A stretch of DNA of 64,000 nucleotides, from assembly GCA_963757185.1 (NCBI GenBank), contig CAVWQI010000008.1:248001-312000 (forward strand), read 5' to 3'. A program made the translations under genes and the position numbers. Positions 46,828 to 54,972 of this stretch are shown piece by piece. The stretch is from JAQBQB01 sp963757185 (GTDB lineage: Bacteria > Gemmatimonadota > Gemmatimonadetes > Gemmatimonadales > Gemmatimonadaceae). The number at the start of each line of letters is the position of its first letter. Position 1 is the first letter of the stretch. Under the pieces are notes generated by a model. That model saw nothing but the letters and a program-made list of their open reading frames with translations, made no database searches and was not told the origin of the DNA.

Positions 46828-49100
46828 TAGTAGGCCTCGCCGATCGAGATGTGAAAGACGAACCGTCCCAGGAAATTCGACGCTTGCGTGAAGTTGTGCG
46901 GTCTCGGGAGTGGCACGATCCGCGTCTGGCCGGCGCCGTCCGGCACCGCTGTGACAACCGCGAGGTCTTCCGCCCGGTTCGGATTGAGGCCGAGGTCCAT
47001 GCGCACGGGACCGATCGGCGACGAATAGCGGACGCCGAATCCTGGAGTCACCGCGGCCGTCCCGTTCACTCGGCTGCTGATCAACGGCACGTTGCCGATG
47101 TCCGCGTGTCCGACCGTGGCTCCGTCGAGAAACACGGCGCCGGTGAACTGGTCGACCCACGTGCCGTTCCCGGGGAAGGGAAAGCGATACTCGACGCTTC
47201 CCTCGAACAGCGTCGTACCGCCCAGCGGCTGCGGAATGAAGTCGGCGCGCGAGAGCTTCGACGAGTTCGGGTCGCAGAACACGATGGTCTCGAGCGTGCG
47301 GCCGCACGTCCCGCCGCCGATACTCGTCGCGTTGGCGACGAGCGTCGACGCGTCGATCGTCAGGATGCGCGGCCCGAGCTGGTTCTCGCCGTAGCCGCGC
47401 ACCGAGTTCGCGCCGCCCGCGTAGAACCGCTTGCGCGGGTGGATCACGCCGGAGACGTCTCCCCCCTGCAGCGCCGCCACCCAGCCGGCTCTGACATGCG
47501 CCGAGAACACGTGCCGCGTTCGACGGCGCCCGGAGTACACCGCGGCGTCGAGGAAGGCTCGGTTGTACCGGTAGTCGGACCCGGTGAACTGCGACGCCGT
47601 CTCAAAATCGAGTCGCGCCGTGTAGCCGCGAGTCGGTCCGAGCGGAATGTTCGACCGGTCCACGTAGCCGGTGAGCACGAGCGGCGACAGTGCCTGGTGC
47701 GTCCGCAGCGTGTTGATCGTGCTCGGGTCGCAGACGCCGTAGTTCACGCAGAAGTAGACGTCGCTCGCCTCGACGCGATTGATCTCGTAGCGGTAGTTGA
47801 TGCTCACCGGCGCGCGGATGGCGATTTCGTTCGTGAACGTCACCTGTCCGCCGTACCCTTTGTCGATGAACACGCCGGGGTTGATCGTGCGGTGCGTGAA
47901 CACGCCGATCGACGCCGTGTTGCTCGAGCGCCGGAGGAACGACGGCTGTTTGAGGTCGATGCTCGCGTTGAACGTCGGCTGGAGGAACGGCGAGACGCTC
48001 TGGCTGTCCGGCACGTAGGCCGCGACGTCTCGAAAGATCCCGCGGCCCGACAGCGATGACGCGAACAGGTTGCCCGCCGTCGCGCTCACGTCGAGGCGCC
48101 GCGCGCCTCCGAGGAGGTTGTAAGCCGTGTATTGCGCCGTCAGCTGCGCGAAATCCACGTTGTCGAGCCCCGGGCCGGCGCGCACTTCGTGAAGCGGCGC
48201 CTCGCTCACGTCGATGTTCACGCTCTTCACGCTGTCGAGCTGCTTCGGCACCTGGATCTGCGCGAACTTGAACAGGCTGGATTCGTAGAGATTCCGCTGG
48301 CTCTCCAGCAACGTGGTCTGGCGATACAAGTCGCCCGGCTTGAATGCCAGCGCGTGGAGGACGACGAGCTGGTTCACCTTCTGAGTGCCGGTCACCGAGA
48401 TCGTGCCGATCGTCGTCACGTGCTTCGGCACGAGCGTGATCGCGACGTCGGCGATGCGTGCCGAATCGTCGACCACGATCGACGTGTCGACGACCGCGTC
48501 ACCGTGTCCGGCGTTCCACGCGATGCGCTGCAACGAGGCGCGCATCGAGTCGATGCGTACGAGGTCGAGCGGATCCTTCTCGTGCAGCATGCCGAAGATC
48601 CGGCCGCGCGCGCGGCCGGAGACCAGGTTCGAGTCGGCGGTGATCGCAAGCGAGCGGATGACCGTCGGCTCGTTCTCGTGGATGGTGAACGTCACGTTCA
48701 CCTGCCGCGGTCCCGTTTTGACGACGCTGGTGTCCACCGTGGCATCGCGGTAGCCGCGCAGCCAGTAGTAGAGCCGGATGCGCAGCACGTCACGCTGGAA
48801 CTCGGCCTCGTCCAGGTAATAGCGGTACTGGATCGTCGGCGAGTGGCTGAACGCGCAGAACGGCACGAGCAGGATGCTCGAACAGGTCGTGGCTTGTGTC
48901 GCGATGTTCTGCTCGATGTCGACGACGTCGGCGTGCGTCGCCCCTGCGATCGTCAACCGCCGGACCTCCGGCGGAGGCTCGTGGTGCGGTGCTGTGCCTT
49001 TGTTGGGAGTGGTCTGGGCGCGGACGGTAAGTGGTTCCAGCGCGAGCGCCATTGCCACCGCCGTACGCGCCAGCCCGTACAGCAGCGATGGGCGGCGCAT
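46827..49100 (-). CDS. tamA: TamA/BamA-type Omp85 outer-membrane protein
   Basis: A 757-residue outer-membrane protein: signal peptide (residues 1-27), then periplasmic POTRA-like domains (for example VRRLTIAGATHADVVDIEQNIA, VTFTIHENEPTVIRSLAITADSNLV and TTIGTISVTGTQKVNQLVVLHALAFKPGDLY), then a 16-strand-type barrel. The Omp85 hallmark is KRFYAGGANSVRGYGENQLGPR; the barrel ends FHISIGEAY. I chose the ATG at 49100 because the signal peptide starts there; an in-frame ATG 36 codons upstream lies in repeats. It precedes tamB with a one-base overlap, giving the standard TamA-TamB pair. Confidence 0.9.
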   Translation of the reverse strand: MRRPSLLYGLARTAVAMALALEPLTVRAQTTPNKGTAPHHEPPPEVRRLTIAGATHADVVDIEQNIATQATTCSSILLVPFCAFSHSPTIQYRYYLDEAEFQRDVLRIRLYYWLRGYRDATVDTSVVKTGPRQVNVTFTIHENEPTVIRSLAITADSNLVSGRARGRIFGMLHEKDPLDLVRIDSMRASLQRIAWNAGHGDAVVDTSIVVDDSARIADVAITLVPKHVTTIGTISVTGTQKVNQLVVLHALAFKPGDLYRQTTLLESQRNLYESSLFKFAQIQVPKQLDSVKSVNIDVSEAPLHEVRAGPGLDNVDFAQLTAQYTAYNLLGGARRLDVSATAGNLFASSLSGRGIFRDVAAYVPDSQSVSPFLQPTFNASIDLKQPSFLRRSSNTASIGVFTHRTINPGVFIDKGYGGQVTFTNEIAIRAPVSINYRYEINRVEASDVYFCVNYGVCDPSTINTLRTHQALSPLVLTGYVDRSNIPLGPTRGYTARLDFETASQFTGSDYRYNRAFLDAAVYSGRRRTRHVFSAHVRAGWVAALQGGDVSGVIHPRKRFYAGGANSVRGYGENQLGPRILTIDASTLVANATSIGGGTCGRTLETIVFCDPNSSKLSRADFIPQPLGGTTLFEGSVEYRFPFPGNGTWVDQFTGAVFLDGATVGHADIGNVPLISSRVNGTAAVTPGFGVRYSSPIGPVRMDLGLNPNRAEDLAVVTAVPDGAGQTRIVPLPRPHNFTQASNFLGRFVFHISIGEAY

Positions 49101-49120
49101 GACGGTGGTTTCTGAAGCAA

Positions 49121-49153
49121 AGAGCGGGCGCGGCTTACAGCCGCGCCCGCTCT
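49121..49153 (-). terminator. Strong hairpin between rho and tamA
   Basis: A perfect 14-base stem (AGAGCGGGCGCGGC) around TTACA, directly before the tamA start and after rho on the minus strand. Read on the minus strand it is followed by TTGCTTC, only a weak T tract. It could terminate rho transcripts or protect the tamA 5' end. Confidence 0.5.
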
Positions 49154-49224
49154 GGTGGACCGGTGGACCGGTGAACCGCTCCAGAGGCCTCTCCGGTCTA
49201 CCGGTCAACCGGTCTACCGGTTCA
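49154..49224. repeat. Octamer tandem repeats (GGTGGACC and CCGGTCTA types)
   Basis: Two arrays with an 8-base period: GGTGGACC, GGTGGACC, GGTGAACC (49154-49177) and CCGGTCTA, CCGGTCAA, CCGGTCTA, CCGGTTCA (49193-49224). They fill the gap after the rho stop on the minus strand. The first array is the reverse complement of the one beyond tamB. Confidence 0.9.
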
Positions 49225-49230
49225 CCGCTC

Positions 49231-51021
49231 TCACAGCCCGGCCAGCAGCGCGTCGTTGCTCGGCGTCCCGGCGATTCGCTTGATCAGCCACTCCATCGCC
49301 GACTGCGGCGGCATCTGGCTCAACCCTCTCCGGAGCGTGTAGACGCTATCGATCTGGTCCGGGCGGAAGAGCTTCTCCTCCCGCCGCGTCCCGCTCGTCC
49401 CGATGTCGATCGCGGGATAGATCCGCTTCTCGGCCAACCCCCGGTCGAGCTTGATCTCGCAGTTGCCCGTGCCCTTGAACTCCTCGAAGATCACGTCGTC
49501 CATCCGCGACCCCGTCTCGACGAGCGCCGTGGCGATGATCGTGAGGGAGCCGCCACCCGAGGTGTCCGGAATCGAACGGGCCGATCCGAAGAACGCCTTT
49601 GGCTTGGCCATGGCGGTGGCATCGAGACCGCCGGAGAGGGTCCGGCCCGTCCCGCGCTCCGCGGTGTTGTGCGCGCGAGCCATACGCGTGAGCGAGTCGA
49701 GCACGATTACGACGTCCTTGCCGCTCTCCACGAGACGGTGCGCGCGATTGAGCACCATCTCCGTGACTTCGACGTGCCGCTGCGCGGGCTGGTCGAAGCT
49801 CGACGAAATCACTTCGCCCACGCCCCACGAGATGGCCTCGCTCACTTCCTCGGGACGCTCGTCGACGAGAAGGATGAGCAGCGCCGCGTTGGGGTGATTG
49901 ACCGCGACGCCTTCGGTGATGCCGTGCAGCAGCGTCGTCTTGCCGGCTCGCGCCGGCGCGACGATCAACGCTCGCTGCCCGTAGCCGATCGGCGCGATCA
50001 GATCGATCGAGCGACGAATGAGCTCAGCGCCTGTCTTCGCCGGCCGCCCGGTCTCCATGAACAGCTTGCGCTCGGGGTACGACGCGGTGAGCGAGTTGAA
50101 CTCGGGACGCTTCGCCGACAGCGCCGGATCGATGTCGTTGATCGTTCGGACTTCGATGACGGTCGGACGTCCGCGCTGATCGAGGCCGGTCGTCGCATCG
50201 ACGAGGTCCGCCTTGCGAAGCATGAATTGGCGGACGACTTGGGGCGGAACGTATGCGTCGCCGGCTTCGGCGAGGTAGCTGTTGCCGGCGCGCCGGATGA
50301 ATCCCGCGTCGCGCGCGGGTTCGAACCACCCCCGCATCTCGCCCGTCGCGACGAGTTGAATCGGCTGCGACGGATGCTGCTGCTGTTGCTGCTGCTGTTG
50401 CGGGTGCTCTCGGCCGCCGGTTCCACCGCGTTGACCGCGACCGCGGCCGCGCCGATGACGTCGTCCTCCGTTGCGTCGGTCGTGAAACCCGCCTCCACCT
50501 CCGCCTCCTCCGCCACCACCGCCTTGGTCCTGGCCGCGGTCGCGGTGCTCGTACTGTCCGCCTCCCGCTCTATCTCCGCGTGGCGAGTTGCCCTGGTTTC
50601 CGGACCAACCGCCACCAGCTCCGCCTTGCTGATAGCCGCCGGTGTTCGGCGTGGGCGGAGAGGAGGGCGGTGAAGACTCGCCGCTCGAGTAGGTCTGCGG
50701 GGTGTCGGCAATCGGCCGCTCACGTTCGACGTACGGCGCCGGAGTCGAAGGAGTCGCTGCCGGCGGCGATGGCGGAGCGGGCGGCTCTGACGCCGCTTCC
50801 GACTCGATCGCCGGGCGCTCGATCGCCGGGCGCTCGTGGCGTTTCGGCCGCCTTGCTTCGGGCGCGGGCGGCTCACGCGGCGGTGGTTCAATGTCGGGCA
50901 CCGACAGCGTCGCGCTGCCTGCTTCGACGTCGTCGCGGTATGGATTTTCTGATTCGGTGTTGGCCGCGCCGGACGGACGGCGGCCACGGCCACGACGAGG
51001 TGGGCGTCGACTTTCGCTCAT
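49231..51021 (-). CDS. rho: Transcription termination factor Rho with long disordered N-terminal extension
   Basis: A 596-residue hexameric RNA helicase, against about 420 in E. coli. Residues 1-220 are low-complexity: basic and proline-rich at first, then a run of 12 glycines (167-178), an arginine/glycine box (RRHRRGRGRGQRGG) and 8 glutamines (208-215). The RNA-binding domain follows (GEMRGWFEPARDAGFIRRAGNSYL), then the ATPase: Walker A APARAGKTTLLHGI, Walker B VVIVLDSLTRMARAHN, the Q-loop GGLDATAMAKPKAFFGSAR and the C-terminal NCEIKLDRGLAEKRIYPAIDI. It is complete. Such extensions are known in high-GC bacteria and can drive condensate formation. Confidence 0.97.
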   Translation of the reverse strand: MSESRRPPRRGRGRRPSGAANTESENPYRDDVEAGSATLSVPDIEPPPREPPAPEARRPKRHERPAIERPAIESEAASEPPAPPSPPAATPSTPAPYVERERPIADTPQTYSSGESSPPSSPPTPNTGGYQQGGAGGGWSGNQGNSPRGDRAGGGQYEHRDRGQDQGGGGGGGGGGGGFHDRRNGGRRHRRGRGRGQRGGTGGREHPQQQQQQQQHPSQPIQLVATGEMRGWFEPARDAGFIRRAGNSYLAEAGDAYVPPQVVRQFMLRKADLVDATTGLDQRGRPTVIEVRTINDIDPALSAKRPEFNSLTASYPERKLFMETGRPAKTGAELIRRSIDLIAPIGYGQRALIVAPARAGKTTLLHGITEGVAVNHPNAALLILLVDERPEEVSEAISWGVGEVISSSFDQPAQRHVEVTEMVLNRAHRLVESGKDVVIVLDSLTRMARAHNTAERGTGRTLSGGLDATAMAKPKAFFGSARSIPDTSGGGSLTIIATALVETGSRMDDVIFEEFKGTGNCEIKLDRGLAEKRIYPAIDIGTSGTRREEKLFRPDQIDSVYTLRRGLSQMPPQSAMEWLIKRIAGTPSNDALLAGL

Positions 51022-51478
51022 GCTGATGGTTCGATAAAAAAAGGTGATGCTGATTCGGCGTTCGCCGAAACTGCTCGCCGAGCTACGGGCAAGCGAAAAA
51101 CGCGAATTGCGTGACGGGAAAACACTTGCCGCGACGCGGCTGAACTATCGGTACCGACGGGGCGCGGGGAACCTCACGCGATCCCGGCGATGCTGGCGCA
51201 ACGGCGCGGCCCGGGCCCTGCAACCTGACCCCAACCCCTCGACCTGTCACTCCGGGGTTCGTCGCGGTCGTGCCGGCGGACGCCAAGAGTATCGCCACTT
51301 CCCCGGCCCGGCGCAACCCTCGAAAAGTTGCAGACGGGTCCGGCTCTCCAAATCTACTGGTTCCCGCAGGTGTCAGTGGGCATCAATTGCGCCAAGGGGC
51401 ACTCCTGGTCTCCGGTCTCCGGTCTTCGGGGAACCGCGGAACACCCCTACGGCGTCGCACCGCCGTAGTTTTTCGCGC
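51022..51478. other. 457-base non-coding gap upstream of rho
   Basis: No convincing gene. It should hold the rho promoter (minus strand) and the leader of the following plus-strand gene. A GGTCTCC heptamer array is at 51407-51427 (two exact copies and GGTCTTC), and a terminator-like hairpin is at 51447-51473. The first 100 bases have an A7 tract (51036-51042) and a small GGCGTTCGCC hairpin near 51058. The rho leader could carry an autoregulatory Rho-binding region, but I see no defining sequence. Confidence 0.6.
51447..51473 (+). promoter_or_regulatory. Terminator-like hairpin just before a start codon (possible attenuator)
   Basis: CTACGGCG and CGCCGTAG form an 8-base stem around TCGCAC, followed by TTTTT, which ends only five bases before the ATG of the next gene. 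An intrinsic terminator placed here would block that gene unless it is bypassed, or the transcript must start downstream of it. Confidence 0.55.
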
Positions 51479-52057
51479 ATGTCCGTCCAACAAGAACTGG
51501 AAACTCACATCGACGCCTATCGCCGGTCCGGCGACGTCGGCCAGCTGCTCGACGACCTCAAATCCTTCGCGAGCCGACTCTCACCCGCCGACGCAAAAGC
51601 CGCCGCCGAGCCGTTTCGCGACATGCCCGAAGTGGTGATTCCGCTCTACGAGCACGTCACCACTGTTTCACCGAACGACGCCCAAGCGTTGGTCGTCCTC
51701 GCCAATTCGTACTGGCTCGCCGGCCGCGGCCCCGACGTCGTGTCGAAGCTCGCCGTGCGCGCCAAAGAGATCGATCCCTCCAACCGCGGCGCGTGGCACC
51801 TGTGGGCCATCGCCGAGGCGTCGCTCCGCAAACGCGTAGACCGCTGGCTCGAGGTGAGCCGCCGCTTTCCCGCCGATCAACTCGCGCGCGCGGCGCTGGC
51901 CGACAACGCCACGAGTCTCGCCAACGACGAAGAAGATCCCGTCGCTCTCAGGCTCGCGATCGATACCTACGAAGGACTGCTCGCCGAGTCGACGCACACG
52001 GCGCAAAGGCTCGCTCTGGAAGAAACGCTGAAAACGCTACGAAGCTGGAAGCTCTAG
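51479..52057 (+). CDS. Helical TPR-like protein of unknown function
   Basis: A 192-residue, probably cytoplasmic, alpha-helical protein (no signal peptide or membrane segment). The middle, VIPLYEHVTTVSPNDAQALVVLANSYWLAGRGPDVVSKLAVRAKEIDPSNRGAWHLWAIAEASL, reads like two TPR units; the N-terminal third is LETHIDAYRRSGDVGQLLDDLKSFASRL. I do not recognise a more specific family. The start ATG at 51479 follows a terminator-like hairpin at once, leaving no room for a normal ribosome site after it. It converges with the receiver gene after 19 bases. Confidence 0.7.
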   Translation: MSVQQELETHIDAYRRSGDVGQLLDDLKSFASRLSPADAKAAAEPFRDMPEVVIPLYEHVTTVSPNDAQALVVLANSYWLAGRGPDVVSKLAVRAKEIDPSNRGAWHLWAIAEASLRKRVDRWLEVSRRFPADQLARAALADNATSLANDEEDPVALRLAIDTYEGLLAESTHTAQRLALEETLKTLRSWKL

Positions 52058-52076
52058 CTGTCCAGCCGTCCAGGCC

Positions 52077-52577
52077 CTATGCCGACGACTTTCGCGCCTG
52101 CTCCAACGGTGAGAGCGCGGCGACGGCGTCGAGCATCACGCTCAGGTCGAACGGCTTGCGGACATAATTACAGCGGCAAAGCCCGATCAACTCGACCGCC
52201 TGGTCGCTGATGTCGCCGGTGATGAACAGCGTGTGGTCGCGCAGATGCGTCTGCACGCCGGCCGCGTACTCGAAGATCGCGTCGCCCCGCATGTCCGGGA
52301 TGCGCAGGTCCATGAGCAGGATGTCCACGCGCTGCGTGTCGATCACGGCGAACGCCGCTTCCCCGCTGCGCGCCGTGAGGACGTCGTAGCCGGCGTGACC
52401 GAGGGCCATGCCGAGCGCCTTACAGATCGAGGGCTCATCGTCGACGATGAGCACGCGCACGGATCCGCCGCGCGCGGCGTCTCCGCCTCCCCGCTTGGCT
52501 TCTTTCGGCAAGCTCGCGTTCCGCCCCGTAACCACTCCCACGGGGGGCGCCGAGCCCGCGATCACGGGCCACGTCAT
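52077..52577 (-). CDS. Single-domain response regulator (receiver only)
   Basis: A 166-residue protein with a 40-residue non-conserved N-terminus and a full CheY-like receiver: RVLIVDDEPSICKALGMALGHAGYDVLTA, the phosphorylated D90 in ILLMDLRIPDMRGD, T120 in LFITGD and K141 in NYVRKPFDLSVMLDAV. There is no output domain. The ATG at 52577 overlaps the stop of the AraC-type gene by four bases, which decides the start against an earlier ATG. It probably acts with that regulator or as a phospho-relay partner of a kinase elsewhere. Confidence 0.88.
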   Translation of the reverse strand: MTWPVIAGSAPPVGVVTGRNASLPKEAKRGGGDAARGGSVRVLIVDDEPSICKALGMALGHAGYDVLTARSGEAAFAVIDTQRVDILLMDLRIPDMRGDAIFEYAAGVQTHLRDHTLFITGDISDQAVELIGLCRCNYVRKPFDLSVMLDAVAALSPLEQARKSSA

Positions 52578-53359
52578 TCCGACTGCCTCCGTTGCTGCAC
52601 TTGTTCCACCATGCACGTGATCAGCTCATCCGGTGTCATTTCGCGTCGTACTTGCTCGGCCGTTCGTCCCGTCATCTCGCGCATGTGCTGCGAGAGCTGC
52701 CAGGGCGACGTGTATCCCGTCTTTGCCGCTACGTCCTTGATCGACCTGCCCGGATCCCGCAAATACGCGTACGCCCGCACCAGCCTTGCCGACACCACCA
52801 ACGCCCTTGCCGAGTAAAACCCCGCCGGCTCGAGATTCCGATACAGGGTGCGGAGGTTCATCCCCGCCGCCGCCGCGAGATCCCCGGCACTAGTGAAACG
52901 CGCCGGCGACCGGAATAGCTGATCGATCCCTCGAACCACGACCACAGGCAGACACGACAGCGGGTCCGCCAGCTCCCGCAGCATCCGCTCTCCCAGCTCG
53001 TGAGCGGGAATGCTTTCCAGCAACTCCAGAAACCTTCGCGGCTCGTCGTCGAACCGGCTGAGCACCACGTGCTCGATGCCCGATCTCGCCAACCGCACCG
53101 TCGCGCCGAACACGCTCGGATTGAGCGACGTGTAGAGAACGACGGGGAGCGAAGGGAATTGTCGGCGAATCAGCTCGAGAGACTCGACTTCGGCGGTTCC
53201 CGTGGCGCACGGATCGGCGACTACGATGTCGATCAAGCGCCGCTGCACCGTCGATTGAAGCTCGCCCCAACTCGAGACCGAGATGAGCGCGTGCTCCGAG
53301 CCGAGAGCGATCTTCAGCTGGGGAAGCAGCGGGCGTGGAAGGAACGCAGCGACGTCCAC
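52574..53359 (-). CDS. AraC-family regulator with degenerate receiver-like N-domain
   Basis: A 261-residue protein. Residues 1-115 read like a receiver fold (LIDIVVADPCATGTAEVESLELIRRQFPSLPVVLYTSLNPSVFGATVRLARSGIEHVVL) that keeps an aspartate in VVADP but lacks the acidic pair at the start and the usual Lys, so it is probably not phosphorylated. The C-terminal AraC double helix-turn-helix is clear: FTSAGDLAAAAGMNLRTLYRNLEPAGF and SIKDVAAKTGYTSPWQLSQHMREMTGRTAEQVRR. It is translationally coupled to the receiver-only gene. Possible targets are the nearby lipoprotein and secretion genes, but no site is proven. Confidence 0.85.
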   Translation of the reverse strand: MDVAAFLPRPLLPQLKIALGSEHALISVSSWGELQSTVQRRLIDIVVADPCATGTAEVESLELIRRQFPSLPVVLYTSLNPSVFGATVRLARSGIEHVVLSRFDDEPRRFLELLESIPAHELGERMLRELADPLSCLPVVVVRGIDQLFRSPARFTSAGDLAAAAGMNLRTLYRNLEPAGFYSARALVVSARLVRAYAYLRDPGRSIKDVAAKTGYTSPWQLSQHMREMTGRTAEQVRREMTPDELITCMVEQVQQRRQSE

Positions 53360-53415
53360 GAGAAGGAAGCTGGCGCGGTGTCATGAAACCGCAACTTCGT
53401 GACACAAAATGCGCG

Positions 53416-53443
53416 TTTACGCGCACTGCCGCGACCCTATGAT
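53416..53443 (+). promoter_or_regulatory. Putative sigma-70-type promoter for the small lipoprotein
   Basis: TTTACG (53416-53421), 16-base spacer, TATGAT (53438-53443), about 68 bases before the lipoprotein ATG. The -10 box is good and the -35 box moderate. GTGACACAAAATGCGCGTTTACGCGCA just upstream includes a GCGCGTTTACGCGC dyad (53411-53424) that could be an operator. Prediction by eye only. Confidence 0.45.
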
Positions 53444-53510
53444 GCCAGCCAGAAGAGCTCCCTGCCAAGAAAGTCCCCCAAGCTGGCCGCCTTCGACGGA
53501 GAAAGCCCCC

Positions 53511-53654
53511 ATGTCCCGCCGCCCGATTGCCCTCCTCGCCCTTGCCATTGCCTCCTTCGTCCTCGGTGCCTGCACCAGTGTCACGGCGCCGACGCAGAAG
53601 GACTCGTGTCGTGGTGGTTACATATTGACCGACGGCCGCTGCTCGAACGAGTGA
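53511..53654 (+). CDS. 47-residue lipoprotein
   Basis: MSRRP followed by a hydrophobic stretch (IALLALAIASFVLG) and the lipobox LGAC gives a mature lipoprotein of only about 27 residues. It has two more cysteines in SCRGGYILTDGRCSNE that could form a disulphide loop. The ATG at 53511 directly precedes the lipoprotein signal; the frame opens earlier (53409), but that part is not signal-like. It has its own predicted promoter and a strong intrinsic terminator, so it is probably transcribed alone. I do not recognise the family; a small outer-membrane or stress-related lipoprotein is one possibility. Confidence 0.7.
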   Translation: MSRRPIALLALAIASFVLGACTSVTAPTQKDSCRGGYILTDGRCSNE

Positions 53655-53670
53655 TTTCGCGCTCAATTTT

Positions 53671-53704
53671 CGAGGCCCGAGCCCCCGCTCGGGCCTCGTT
53701 TTTT
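53671..53704 (+). terminator. Rho-independent terminator of the small lipoprotein gene
   Basis: CGAGGCCCGAGC and GCTCGGGCCTCG form a perfect 12-base stem around CCCC, followed by six T. It is 16 bases after the lipoprotein stop codon. Confidence 0.95.
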
Positions 53705-53709
53705 GGTGC

Positions 53710-54972
53710 TCAGGTGCTCGTGACCGCCCGCCGGCCTGCCCGTGTCGTCTCTCGCAACGTTCGAATCGCCTCCGCCACCTCGGTGACGTCGGGGGCGATT
53801 TCTCGGAACGGCGCGCTTCGCTCCTCCGTTCTGCGCGCCTGCCTGGCCTGAACCAGCTCGCTCTCCGCCTCGAAGACCGTCTGGTACAACCCGTTCGCGT
53901 TTGCCGTTGAGAGAGCCGCGGTGAGCCAGGTCGTCGCTTCCTCGAAGTGTCCGAGGGCGAGGTAGCCCCGCCCGGTCTCGTATTCGTACTCGGCGCGAAG
54001 CGCGGACGGCAGCGCCTGGCCGGCCAGTTCCAGACGGTATTTCTCGAACATTGGGCCGACACCATCGGCGGCGGCAATCGCCAGCAGCTGGATCGACGAC
54101 GACCACCGGACGTATCGATCCGCGCTTGTCGCCACGAGCACCAGGAACGCGTCGCGCGCCGCGCTCCGGACGCCGAGCCGGCTGAACGACACGGCGATGT
54201 CGTGGAGGAGACGATCGCGATTTCGCTCGCTCTCTGTTCCCGGAAGCGCGCGGTAGGCCAGACGCACCGCGAGCTCGTAATTGCCCCGCAGACCGGCGAC
54301 GCCGGCGCGGTCCTGAAGGGCCATCGATTCGACGCCGGCCAATCCGTGCTTTCCGGCGTCCTCGATGGTCCCGTCGAGAATCAACTCAGCGCGGGGAAGA
54401 TTCCCCCGGAGAATGGCGATTTTCGCGTCACCGATTCGAGCGCGGAGCACGCCGACCATGTCGCCCGTCTGCTCGGCGATGCGTCCGGCCATGCCGTACG
54501 CCGCCGCCGACTGATCGACCTCGCCGATCTGTCGCAGGCAGTAACCGAGCCGGAGGTGCGCGGCGATGACCGTATCAGCATTCTCCAATGGCTCGCTGAA
54601 GGCGATGACGGTGTGATACACGTCCACGGCCAGCTGCCATCTGGCGTCGAAATCGAGCGCGCGCGCGTACGCCATGAGACGCGGCGCCACCGTGCGGAAA
54701 TTCGGTGTGGTCGTGGCCGCCATGGCGTCCACCACGCTGCGGAGCATGCCGCGCACCGGGCGGCCGACGGGGATGGCGTCGACCGCGTCGACGACCGACG
54801 TGTACCCCCAGGCGTCGGCCGCGACCACGCTGGCCCCCTCTTCGAGCCACCGATCGACGAGGCGAAGCGCGACGAGGCCCGCGGAAATCTCTTTCCAGGC
54901 GTCGTCCTCTTCACTCAGGCGCGACAGCTCGTCGAAAAAAGCGAGGTGCCGGAGCGCTGCATTCGAAATCAT
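53710..54972 (-). CDS. TPR-like helical protein, unknown function
   Basis: A 420-residue protein made almost wholly of amphipathic helices of TPR type, for example WQLAVDVYHTVIAFSEPLENADTVIAAHLRLGYCLRQIGEVDQSAAAYGMAGRIAEQTGD and GRGYLALGHFEEATTWLTAALSTAN. There is no signal peptide or membrane segment. The ATG at 54972 has GAGGAAA about six bases upstream, which favours it over in-frame ATGs at 54990 and 55035. It is similar in style to the TPR sensor parts of some large regulators, but no DNA-binding or catalytic domain is present. It diverges from the type II secretion operon across a 345-base gap. Confidence 0.7.
   Translation of the reverse strand: MISNAALRHLAFFDELSRLSEEDDAWKEISAGLVALRLVDRWLEEGASVVAADAWGYTSVVDAVDAIPVGRPVRGMLRSVVDAMAATTTPNFRTVAPRLMAYARALDFDARWQLAVDVYHTVIAFSEPLENADTVIAAHLRLGYCLRQIGEVDQSAAAYGMAGRIAEQTGDMVGVLRARIGDAKIAILRGNLPRAELILDGTIEDAGKHGLAGVESMALQDRAGVAGLRGNYELAVRLAYRALPGTESERNRDRLLHDIAVSFSRLGVRSAARDAFLVLVATSADRYVRWSSSIQLLAIAAADGVGPMFEKYRLELAGQALPSALRAEYEYETGRGYLALGHFEEATTWLTAALSTANANGLYQTVFEAESELVQARQARRTEERSAPFREIAPDVTEVAEAIRTLRETTRAGRRAVTST

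Noticed and set aside
42190..47307. tamB start about 160 codons upstream of the GTG at 46827
   Set aside because: The extra residues lie inside tamA in another frame and are basic low-complexity; the TAGTG overlap and the membrane helix support 46827.
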